A DNA stretch of 64,000 bases from Balanoglossus misakiensis (taxonomy: Eukaryota > Hemichordata): assembly GCA_040954595.2 (NCBI GenBank), contig CM082595.2, positions 4,278,001 to 4,342,000 on the forward strand, given 5' to 3'. The position numbers were made by a program, and so were the translations under genes. Positions within the stretch are counted from its first letter, which is position 1; each line of letters begins with the position of its first letter. The notes below the pieces were generated by a model, which did not search any database, had not been told where the DNA came from, and saw nothing but the letters and a program-made list of their open reading frames with translations. Of this stretch, positions 39,996 through 53,000 are shown one piece after another.

Positions 39996-42900
39996 CGCAC
40001 ATGCGCATAAGACGATCGTCGGCCTTTAAGCTACACTATGAAACTTAAACAGCCCGAGTTAAAGATGTTGCATGTCAGTTGTTTTAAAAATAAAGGAAAC
40101 AAATTCGACTGTTGATAGCCAACTGACAAGGATGATAGTAAAGTACCTTGAGGAGAGACAGTGCAATACACAAACACACAAACAACGTGCAAAGCAAAAG
40201 CATGTGACATGCCACACACAAAAAAGCGTTATTTGAACTTCAAAGTTGAAACACTTGCCTCGGAGGTTTTGTTAACCAAATATTCCTAACGTAAGCACAA
40301 TTAACGACGTTAAAGGTTTGGCAAACAAATAGAAACAAAATATTATTATGCAGCGAGAGATGTTAAAGAGAATAAACATGGCAGATTACAGCATGTGGGA
40401 ATATCCCAAATGTGAATGGGAAATAAATAAACCCATATACCTAAATGACATAACTATGTATTGATGTTGACACATACTCAATGTATCATCATATCATTTG
40501 GAAAAAAATGTTTGAGTACTATTTGAAAAAAAAAACATCTTTTGAGCAACTAATAATGATGAACCACTCACATCAAAAATTACCGTCAACTAATTATGAT
40601 CTTGCACTCTTTGGCGGCACCGATACTCGTTTTGTATTCTACGCATGCGCTAATGGCGATCTAATTTTCCATACCTTGGTGTTTGCGATCAGTTTGTCGT
40701 CTTTCCAGTCCCACACACTCAGCACGTGATTGTCGCCTTCGTCAATGACAACCAGCCAATCACCGGAATTCTAGACAAGAGAAATATCAACGTTTGAAAA
40801 CAGTGTCTTTACCAATGTCTTTGCATACGAGTTGATTAAATATTGCATGGTGGCGAGGTTGAAATTGCACCGCCATTTTGGCCTGAAGCGCACACATACA
40901 TTTTCCTGTTTACAGGTACAGCGCCACCACTGGCCAATCTACCACATCCGACGAAAAGTAAGTTTGACCAGGTATGTATTATTTCTCACCTCCACTGAGA
41001 AATTCAGCGACACAATGCCCGTCTGAAAGACTTCTAAGCCGAGAATAGCGTGTGTACATAGTGTTTCTGTTTCCCATACACGGATATGAGCCTATCGGAG
41101 AAAAAGAGACAAAACCAAAGATATATGACACGAGTCATCAATAAGAGATGTTTAACACTGCAAATAACATGCAACTTGTTAGTATTTTTCACTCCTGTCA
41201 TACCAAAACCCCTCAATTATTATTAGTCACAAACCAAAAACAAAACATTATTATTATTCGATTTATAGATATTTTGATGAAATGGAAATTCATGAAACTA
41301 TAGAAACGTATTAGAGAGAGGAAAAATATTTCTCTGGTAATATGAACCTTGACAGAAAATTGCATTGGAGAGCAAAGCCAGGTGTGGAAGCAGATAAAGG
41401 CTTTTGTTAATAGAGTAGTAAAGTTGGTTAAGATGAATATTGGTTTAAGCGATACAGACAAAACAGATTTTCAAGATGGCCTCTTCATGAAATTATAAGA
41501 CGGTACGTTTTTAACGTTGCTTATGTTTTAGCGATCGTGGTTTCCGTGGCAACAACCGGTTGCTATGGGTGCTGATTTACTTACATAGTGGCATATTGCA
41601 ACATCCTCAGGCTGGGGCGGGGGAAGAAAACAAAGACGGGTATATTAAGTGGACAAGATCGGGCAAGGTGTTAGTCGACGCCAAGTTAGTCGTGTCTATT
41701 TTTGTTGTCACAGAAACCGAAAAAGGTCATTTTATACACATCGGGAAAGAAAGATGGCGAACTGCATCGGACTGAGTCTGCGCATAGAGAATTTTCATGC
41801 ATAAATTAAGTGGGGGAGAGCAGCCAGCAAGCAAAGAGAGTGAAATCCTACACTGCGACTTGACACATGATTGTTGGGATACAGGGATTCCGGGTGAGAA
41901 AGTCAATGACACAGCCACACGAGAAACACGTATGACAATGATTTTGATACGCATGCGTGGGTGAAACTGGCGGCCAGAGAAATAAAAAAATCGCAAAATG
42001 AAAAGAAAATCCCTACCTACCAGGTACCATGCAAAGACGGGTTTAATTAATCAAGAACGGACTTAATTAATTAAATAAATACAGTGACATTTTGTAACTG
42101 TCTATTGTCACCTAATCAATTGAATGGATGAATGGCTATTTTGGATGTCATTAAATTCAAGTAACCTGCTATCGTTTAAACATAATCAAGTAACCATAAA
42201 TAATTCAAGTTTTTTTTCGATTAAACATCTTCTATAGTGTCTATGAATTAACTCACAGACACAAAGATGTGGGCGTTCGGGCGTTCACTGCCCCAAATAA
42301 CTGAACAATAGAGGACTCGTGGGGCATTGTTCGGACGCAGAGAGGTATTGTGAATCGGGGTGTTAAGGTGATAAACTTCCTAATGGTTGCTAGCGTAAAC
42401 ATTAACATTAACTATATCCATGCTTTTGGGAGATACTGCAAGATAAAGCCATGGCCTGACTTGTTCATTGTCAGAGAATGTTTTTAGGGTTTAGGACTAT
42501 ATAAAACATCTACAATTGTGATTTTACGGACTAAGCGCTTTATATGTCACGGGGAGGATGACAGCAAGAAAATGTTTGCATCATCCAAAACGCCTAGAGG
42601 GCTTTGTCATAGTTAATAAAACTATTTCACCCGCCCACCCTTGAAAGGTCCCTTTAACTGGCTGGTAAAATGGTACTAATGAAAACATTGGCAAATTGAA
42701 CAAAATCGGTTAGCCTGTACGTATATTAAGCTACTCACTGCAGAGTCTGGTAGCTGTCCAGCCATCTGGCCCGTTGCTATGTAATTCTCGCTGGGGTGTA
42801 CCGCCATACTGAAACAAAAAAATATAGTCAATGCATGTGTGATAGGTGGAATTATTCCAAACAGTATGCAGTTGAAAGTATCATTCGCAGCGTCATAAGT

Positions 42901-44043
42901 CACAATTAGATATTAGATACTCCCCTACTAGCCCCTCTCTGTCACTGTTTCTGTCTCTCTCGCCCTCGTTGTCTCTCTCTGTCCTCGCTCTCTGTGTCTG
43001 TCTCTCTCTGTCTCTCACTCTGTCTGTCTGTCTGTCTGCCTCGCTCTGTCTACAATGTTCTTATCCCCATGGAATATTAACTACGACTTACCACTGTATA
43101 TCTTCATTATGACCGGTGTAATGACGTTGGAAATCAAGCTCTGTGTCGTACAAGACAGCGACAGCACCGACGAAATATGCAATCTCACCAGAATCGATGA
43201 CGTAGAGATTACAGCGAGCATCGTATCCACGGTAACCGTAGCTAATATTTTGGTCAAGGGCTTATATACAATTTAAGTTTCTCAGTATTTTAAGAACCGC
43301 ACAGAACATGAGCATACCTGCTCTTTAAATCAGAGACTCTCTCTCCCTCCCTCCCTCCCTCTCTCTCTCTGTCTCTCTCTCTCTTCATTTTATTCACTCA
43401 ACATTTTAAGGCAAGGATACACCCACTCTAGTTTAAGCTTCTTGTCTGGTCTGGTGTTCGGGTCCGGATAGCGCGTGTTCACGTTGGACGGTGGGTAGAA
43501 TTCTCTTGTTTGGCCATGAATCTTGATCTTGACTGGGTCTAAACTGCTCCTTCGCCTGTTGTCGTTGAAAACGGTGCCGTCAGCCTGGGTGCCTTTGTGT
43601 CTCTGATACTGCGAGGGCCTTTTTCTGTTACTGTCTATCGGGGGTGGGAAGTCGTGATTGTTCATTGCCTGCACGGCTTTGTTGCGCTGGGTCTCGTCAC
43701 GCACCCTCCGGGGGTCATACCTCAGGTCATCGTAGCGCCTCTGCGGCTGGTTGCCTGGATACCTCTGCGGGACAACCTCGTGGCGCTGTAGGGATAGGGG
43801 TGGGCCCCGGAAAGAATACGGCTTCGGGTGTCCCGGGTAGCTCTCCTCGCTGCCCGACACAAAGCCCTGGCGGTTCGTTAACGGGCCGCTGTCCAGGGAT
43901 ATTTCTGTGTCGGTCGGACTGTAGCGAGGTGGTGGTGAGCGCTGCTGAGGTTGCGGCGGTGGGTATTGCACTCCGGGTTGCTCTGTGTAGGCTGAAAACA
44001 GAGGAAGACTGAATATTTATCGATACCCACTGCAAACATACAC

Positions 44044-44092
<49 letters not shown>

Positions 44093-47000
44093 GGCAGGCA
44101 GGCAGACAGACATACATACATACATACATACATACATACATACATACATACATACATACATACATACATACATACATACATACATACATACATACATACA
44201 TACATACATACATACATACATACATACATACATACATACATACATACATACATACATACATACACTAGTACATAAGCGTCGTACTTACACTGGGAATGGT
44301 CTTGCTTCGGGCGTTTCTTCGGGTTTTTCTTAAGCTGCGATAGAATATGGGATCCTTTGACATGGCTGGGTCCGCGCTGTGGCTCGGGACGGACCCAGGC
44401 GTCCTCCGCCGGCGCCTCGCGGAATAAATCTTCCGCTCCACAAGCCACGAAGACGTCGTGGTCTTTGAAGTCTCGGAATAACTGTGAAAAACTTTCGACC
44501 TGTTTGTAGAAAAGGGAAGAAGACATCGTGGTGTTTAAATGTCATAGAGGAAGGAAGACTTTCGAAAGGGTGGTCACATTCCCAATAAAATATTTCTCAA
44601 ATGTTCACTGTACTTTTCGTCGAATACATACAAGACACTGTGTACAAGTACAGTATTTTCTTTGGTATGCGGTTCCTTTGCGTGCTTGCTTCATTTGAGA
44701 AAAATCTTGATTGAATACAACTTTCAATTATTTTCTCCAGAGATCAGAATTGAGCTTTAGGTTGCCATGGCTTTTTAATCAAATACTGCGAAGGCTGACA
44801 GATTAAAAAACGGCTTATATATATTTTTTAATATACAAAGAGAATCAAAGTGCCGAAGCTTGATACATGTACATGCTTTGAAAATTCCATGTGGGTATGT
44901 AAATACCAATCTGATTAAAATCAGATGTAGGGAACGGCGACTTGGATTTTTATGCTGTCGCCACAGCATAAAAAAACCAAGTCGCCGTTCCCTACATCTG
45001 ATTTTAATCAGATTGTGTAAATACATAACAAGAATACTAACCTGTTCTTCTGTTTTCCACGTATATAATTTTCGAATGGGAGGCGTCCTCATCGTCAGAG
45101 CCTGTGTCATGTCTTTGAGGACCTCGTCAAAATTTTGCGTTGTTTTAGCGTTCAATAGAATTTTGGCTTTACTGTCTCTGTGTGTATTGCTTATAACGGT
45201 AATCATACGGGGTTTTGTTCTGTACAAGTTCGTTGGCGACTCATTACTGGCACGGGATCCAGCCGGCACGGGCGAGACGTTGATACCGAGCATTCCCGGG
45301 GCGTCTTGTCTCTGATACAGAGGTTGGTCTGCCCGTCGAATCCCGCCCGTCGGCTTCCTGTTCTGCCAGTACCGTTCTCCCGATTTTCCATAGGGAATCC
45401 CTGACACATAATTCCCACTGGCGCAGACGTAACCCTTTCCGGGTTCTAGTTCCGAGATGTCGCCCAGTAGTCGTCCACTCAGCGTGTAAATGTGCCGTAC
45501 GCCATACGGCAGTTTGATTTTCTCCCCGAGGTACACCAGCAAGGTTTCCCAGCTGGGGAAGTTCCTGTGGGTGACGGGTATGTCCAGTCCTTTAAAATGC
45601 CGGTCACCGTTCCGGTAGAACGTTATTCGCTTGCCTTTGCTCTCCTTGTGTAACGGCTGTCCCGTGTGCGCCGTCGGCATGAAGGTGTCCTGTGTCGGGG
45701 TCACCATCGTCTTACTGTCGGCGTCCCACGACTCGTCATCGGCGTCTTGTGAGCTGTCCCCGCCATGGTCATCAATGTCCTCGTCGTCTTCGGTGGAATT
45801 CTGTTCGGCGGAGAGAAGAGACCGGTAACCGGTTAGAATAAAACACAACAAAGACACAAGTTGCTGCAGAGATCAATAAATCTATGCAGAAAAAACGTGT
45901 TCAGATGCAAATTTCGTGGAAACGCTTACGGTCAAAATCGATACGTCGCTGCATAATTAGCTCGCGACAAAACTATAACGGTAACTGGATTCATAATTAT
46001 CACATCATGCCGGAATTTTTTTTACAGTTTACACCAGCTGCATTGCGCTCTTTGTACACGGACACGCTGAATTCAACGCCTATCGCGTCCTAACAACCAT
46101 GGGGGCGCGTACGCATAAACATATAACATCTGTATAACTATTTACTGCCATGACAACATATTCATACGCTGTGAATGGCACATTATCATAATTGGAAGTA
46201 CCCTCCTTTGTGATCTGACGATGATTTACGATGTTGTGAAGTTGATTAACTCGGGTGTTCTCGGGACAAGAAATAGAACCACCAGCCCAGGTGGATGATC
46301 TCAAAGGGATGATCTAAAAGCATCTCATTTGCTACAGTTATATACAGTGCTTCACTTGTGTATGGAATCGATCACAAGGCAGTGAATGGCAAAGTTCACC
46401 TTCCCGCACGGTGTCAAGGCCCATGCAGCGAAAGTGTAGCCTATAGCTGCATTTTTCATTACCAATAGTAGATCCGTCATCGCTGGACATAAACGGCGTC
46501 CAATAAATTATGCATGATTAACTTATTAAATTTTCTAGCACAGTAGGACTTAAGTAAATATATATACAGCGACAGGCCATGGAAATGAAAATCCGACGAA
46601 GGCTTCGAACCGTCACTTCCATTAACCATGTAATAGCCCAGGGTTCACGGTCCGACTGGGAGAGGTAAACAGCCATAAATAACGATAGAGGAATATTTGC
46701 TTCGAATAACTCGAAACAGCCAACGCAGCAATTAGCAGTTTTCACACTTAACACTTTTATGGACTGAAACTCAAACAAAAGTGACCACCGACCTCGAAAA
46801 CTGACCTTTGAACCCGCCCTATTGTTAAACTGCGGACTATAAATACGCGCACACAAAAGAAGAGAATAGCGTTTTCATTGGTTTGTTTTACAACTGAGAA
46901 GACGTTAGTGATTATTTCAGAGCTTTGAGATGTCAGCAAATAAATCTTGTTGACCGATCGGCGGGGTTCACTGGAGCGAGACCAAGAAAAACAGCAGATT

Positions 47001-50000
47001 AAAGCGGTTTGACACAAAACCAGAACAACACGAATTATTTACCTGAGGTGTGTACTAACACGCCAGTGGCATATTTATTCTGGCGAGATAAAGTAACAAA
47101 ATCCTTTTTGACATGATCACAATCCCTAGGATTACTCGTAGGGAGTTAAATCGTCTTTTTGACAGGTGATGGGGACAGTAACAACTCCGTTATTTCATCG
47201 TCCGCTCGCACGGGTCGTTGGCTCGACCTGACGAAGATGCCGTTATTCATGACAGTCGATAGCCATAACTGACAGCGCTATTGTCCTTATGGGCCTTTCT
47301 TATCCACCGTTTTATTGAAAGTGTTTATTATTCATTGTTCCCTTATTCCTATCAAACTGTTTATTTTCTGTGTGATTTTCTGGCAAAATAGTCTCGACGA
47401 CCGTGCTGCAAACAAGACGGAGAGTCCATAGATAAAAGCTGCAGTATACAATAAACACATTGAATGTTGATATTTTACATATTTTCATGTTTCTGATGTC
47501 TCTCACGGAAAGACTAATGTTAATACGAAAGGTGTCCATTTTTTATATTCGAAATGAAGAAGATACACCAATATCAAAATTACGTCATTTTTTGTGGTTA
47601 GGAATCCTCTGACTTAAAAAAATGGAGTGTTTTGTTTAACCTCAGTGACACTTGACAGAATGGAACCAACGCCCATAACTTGCGAATCCATAGATACGCA
47701 AAAACAAACTGCAAAACACAGGTGAAAGGTCACGGCGGCGCAGCGTTTATGAGGTTAGGGACCGCGTGTATATATTCAATGCACGGACACTCCAAATTAA
47801 CTTACTATATTTTATGTTCAGAATGGCTGACAGGGCGGTTTTCGATTACTGTGTCAAAATATACGTAGCACAATCCGTTCAAGTTGAACTCGGGATATAA
47901 TCGTTCCGGGTAAGAAAGTGCATGACGCTAAAGGCAACGACAAGGCTTTCATTTTTATCCCTAGGTAACTGCCCCTGAAGGTGGGACCTGTGTATATTGG
48001 ACTGCGATGCCGCAGCAGGCAACGTCGTATTCAGAAATTTACAATAAAATGATTATGTTGATGCATTAAATAGACATTTCCGATAAACAAATATGTTTTA
48101 AAAACAAAAGCCTATTGTACCATAAGACGTTGGACAAGATTTTACATCTTTTACAAGGCCTAAATTAACAAAAAATCAATATATATCTGTCTGTCTGTCT
48201 ACCCGTCTATCTAGCTACCTGCCTGCCTATCTGTGTAAATCTCTAATACACTACACCCGCCACCAAAAGTACCGAAAATGGAAACGAAGGAAAAAACAAA
48301 GAATAACGTCTACCTGGAGGAGATGCAAATGAACATTGACATTAACTTGTCCTCGCCGTGTGCTGTAAATATGCGTGCTGTCTTTTCCATCGGCCATGGT
48401 TGTTTCACCAAGCGCTACGAATCAGCAATTCGTACCTAACGCCTGGGTGACAGTACATGCACGTGTACGTGTGGACGTGAGGGGAAGCCCTGGGCCTACA
48501 CCGCTATATTTTGACGATGGGTTCGTGATTCGGCAAAAGAAAATCGCCGCCTGTGTGAAACGGGCACGCTGTGACGGTGATGGTGGTGGTGATGGAATGT
48601 CGTTTTGAACGGGGGTGACGCTTGACGCGAGAGCACAGCTATGATGGAAGTAGAGATATTACATTCACCTGAAACAGAACCTCACGCGCCGCTTGCTGAT
48701 AGTCGGTGTGTATCGTCTGCGGTGGTTCGTAGAACTGCCTCTGGGCCTCCCGGGAATACTGCTGTATGTAGGGCACCACGAAGAACGCAACGGGGTCTTG
48801 GGTAGGGTCCATTACCGTGGGGCGTTCGTTCGCTAACGCCAAGAAGGCATGTCGTCTGGCCCACAGCTAGTCGAGCTTACTTTTCATCCGCAATAATGCT
48901 CGACAACAGATTGAGAGCAGATCAGCCTCTAATATGCTAATAGCCTGCGCTTTGTAATAATAGCAGAGCGTTGCCTGGCAACGGCAATTGCATATAAGGC
49001 CTTTGCTGCGCAACAACGACAGTCGTGCTGTTGTTTTGATGAAACGCGCGACCTAGAATCAGAGCGTGTACATTTAAAGTATTCAAGGCTTGTGACAATC
49101 GCGTTCCTTTTCTCTCTGAATGAGTGAAATAACGAACAATTGACGGGGTCAAAAACCGCCTCCTTTAACAAACCATAAAATACCATCTCACATGGACCGC
49201 CTAATCTCCAAAGGGAACACGTCAGAAATCAAACAGCCGCACCAAACACTGATAAAATGTAATTTCTTTCAAAACGACGAAAAATAGATTCATTCATAAT
49301 ATCACATCATGCGCAGTTTCTAGGTTGTCAATTTCACGCTTGATTGCCTGGCGACGAATAAAACGCACAAGTCACTGAATCTATTGGCGTGATGTCATCA
49401 GTTCTTGTTGGAGGTCAAGCAAGTCAGGGACGGTCATACGCATTGGGAAATAATCATCTGGACATATATAAATATAATATAATATTTTCATGTTTTACGA
49501 TTTCGACAAGAAATGAATGTTTGGCGAAAGTTTTAATGCAAAATAAAAATAAAGATCGATATCTTGAGAAATATATGTATTAATAGCGCCCTCGTGCGTC
49601 TTCGTTGAGCGGAAAAGTCAGGTGACTGAATTGTGCCATCGCTGGAGTTATTTTAGTAGTCTTATTCATGGGGAATAGCAGATTCGATTACTGAATAGGG
49701 GAAAGAAATATAGGATTAATTTCGTTTTATTGCACACAGATCATGTTACATACATTATTCATCTACCTTTTTCCGTTAGTAGATTAATAATTTTTTTTTT
49801 ATTTGTTAAGTCAGAATTAACCATGGCAGAAATTGTTATCTTGAGGCTAGTGAGCGTCTCATTTATTATTCACCGATTCGTTTGCAAAATTGATGTTGTG
49901 AAGGGCGAACTTCTAGGCATATACTGTGTGCTGTGCTTAGCACAAACAACTATAGATAGCCAACCCTGGGCTAGCAGTGAATTGACTCGGAGAGTATACC

Positions 50001-53000
50001 TTATTGTCTGTGCGACCTGTATGTTGTATCTGACGCCTGACTCTTCGCGTGGCCTGTGTTACTGTTCATGTGCTAGGGAGATGTGATGACAATGCAGTGT
50101 TAAATGTGCCCTAGCCCAGACTGAGCTGACCATGTTGAAGACTTAGTTCTGGCCTTTCGCCATGTTCGTCATGGATGATACAGTTCTGTAAAACGTGTCT
50201 TTTTAGCTAGTATGTTATTTTGGCTAATTAGGCCTAAGCTACATTATAGATGTTTAAATTCACTAATTTATTTATGTCGCTAATTCGAACCTTTCTATGC
50301 ATTTACCATGGTTAAGCTTTCTTTATAGCTAATTTACAAACCCGCTAAATGAAAGTATGCAGCTAATATCAAAGTGTTTTACAGTAGTCAAACTCTTCCG
50401 ATTGTAATGTATGAGTGTGCCTATGAACCGGTCGACGGGAGGGTCACTCAGCGCATAGCTGGATACCTACCTACCTATTGTCTTTTAACTGCCGACATAG
50501 TACAAAGGCACTTTTATATAACGAACGACACAATGTACGCTCTGCTATACAAACAACAAAAACACTTAGCTGATATAACAAGGCTATGAGAACGGACGAA
50601 TGAAAGGAACCAACAAGAAAGTACCTGTATGTGGTAATGCTTGTAATAAATTATGTCACTTGTAACAGCGTCCTTGATTCGACTGCAAGGGCACCCCATG
50701 TGATTACAATTGACCACTGGGGCTAATTCAACTACGGGACTTCGCGATAAAAATATGTCAATGGTTATACAAATATCTGCATGTACTTGTGTTCATTGTT
50801 TACATCCGTGTCCGTACGGATTTTTTTCACCTTTGATTCCGTTTTAGAACCGTCGTTTCATGGACGCGCTGGTATTTGAGCAATTGTAATGTTTCTTAGT
50901 TGGCAGGGCGATCAACAACAAAGCGACAATTATTTTCTGAGTAACTAATGGACCATGTGTATCTCCACAATCTATTCCGAGTCCGAAGCTGTTTTCAAAG
51001 TTCGTCACTTGCATCTAATAACGACAACAACAACTTCCCCGTTCGGCTACAGGACGCATTTTTGTGCGATCGTCTTAGAAAACGGTGTACGATCGATTCT
51101 CTTTGGAGTTTATACCTACCCCAAGGTCGATCTCGTCATCCAAATTGTACGCATCAACATCATCGATGTCGGCCACATGAACGTCCACAGTGGGACCGCG
51201 ATATCTGTACCCAGGGTTGAGTTTCTTCGACAGCTGATACCGGCCAGCGTCGAATCTTTTTCTGGACATCTTAACAGTATACCGGTGTTTCAGTAAACGT
51301 CTTGGAGGGCAACTAGCGACGCAGATACGTCAACTTTCATGTCGGTGTTGTAGTAGAGACAATTTCCTTTAAATCGGTATCAGCGGAATGTTTGTCACAC
51401 TAAGCACGAACACATGAATCTAACACCTCGAAAATTATATGAAGATGTACTCGGCGAAATTTGGCTTATAATCGACGATATCCTGGTAATGAAGTCTCGA
51501 TGTCGAAAGTCGACTGACTTATCATTGGCAACAATATACGACTCAAAGCGTTCGATGACTTTCGGCTATAAACGAACGCTTCCCGTGTCAGACTGACGTA
51601 ATGGCAAATATCCCCGCGTTAGTTGCGCGAATAACAGCAAGAGGAGACAACAACAAACAACTCCTTCGCCGACTTCACGCGTTATGTGTATCTCTTTCGA
51701 AGCGTGGACCACACTCCAAGGGGGTCAAAAATCGACCCAAAATTTCAACAATACGTTTGTTTCGTTATGCAATATAGATGACGGGTTCTTCTGCATTATA
51801 TCGATCAGTATCGATTGCCGTCGATTCCGTTGTGATCCTGTGATAACCTATTGACAGGTCACGTATTGGCTCATTTCTGGGCCGCGTTGCTAGGATACGG
51901 GGCACTCCCGTGAAAGTTTCACTGACGAAGATTACAACTTTATATTTAATAATAGTGTAATAGTAATTAAAACTGTGCGATACATTAAGTAGACGGTGTT
52001 GTCATTAACCAGGTTATTGACACGGCGAAACTACAGTTTGGGGGTGCGACAAATAAGATTCGCTTTCCAGCGGTTATTAACTTTTGTTTTGATTTTCTTG
52101 CAGACCGACTCATGGTCTTGTTTTCAACATGGAAGCGGCCATGTTTGTGACGTAGGCCTTCAGTGGGAATCTACTGTACGTGTACGCCCTGATTGAAACG
52201 TGTGCTCGTCCGGGGGTCTACGCAGATCGATCAGCCATCGATTTGCCCGACTTGCCCGATATATGAAAACTTGAACAAGTCAGTCATTCAAAGCGACAGC
52301 AAGGCATGAATCATAAAAATCAATAACACAGAGATTGAAGCGGCGACACTTGGCATCTCGTGAACACTGAATTTGCGCTTGTTACCATGGTAACTATCAG
52401 ACCCAGTTGAGCAGTTAACACACGTCAGCATGTTTCATGTACAGGCAATGCTAAACGCAATGTTGTCCTTTAGACGCTTTTAGAAATCCCTTTAGTGGGT
52501 AATTGGATCGATCGCATCGAGGTCAATACTTGATTCACAACAGGTTAGCTGACAACTAACAAGCAGTCCACGAGTATCATTATAAAATGCTGTTGAACTT
52601 TGTCGACATTTTCATGTGTACAGCAAAGTGAAGCCCACGCTACGAACGTTCATTCGACCATGAGATTCTGAGATCCTGATAATCATCGGCAAAACAGCGA
52701 TGATTAAAATAAGCTAATTAATTATTTATTACCCAATTAAGACGACATAATTAGAAAATTGTTGTCAATCGAATTTTGAATTATTAAAATGGATTTTTGA
52801 TTTATGAATGATTTTGTAGTGTAATAATGCCATCAAATTTCCATTAACCGTTCGATGGGATAAAATGAAAATAAGCAATAAGAATAATTTTATTGCTTAG
52901 TTAGACAGTTTGTATGTTAAAATGTTAGAATTATAGTTATTGCTTTAACTGTGGTCAATTTGCCTTCCAAGATGGCCGTTTGCATGACCTGAGATGGTCA

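Noticed and set aside
43727-44526. Frames running through the CATA/CAGA repeat between 44,045 and 44,264
   Set aside because: They read through intron 4. Good splice sites at 44,288 and 43,992 remove the repeat and keep the linker frame.
44775-45041. Coding extension of DCX-EMAP exon 3 into the downstream sequence
   Set aside because: After the CAG|GTTAGT donor the frame runs through the snapback MITE. The doublecortin domain 2 continuation is found in exon 4 instead.
49730-50086. 118-codon plus-strand frame with hydrophobic stretches
   Set aside because: Lies in a DCX-EMAP intron, resembles no known family, has no supported splice or promoter context, and fits chance in AT-rich DNA.
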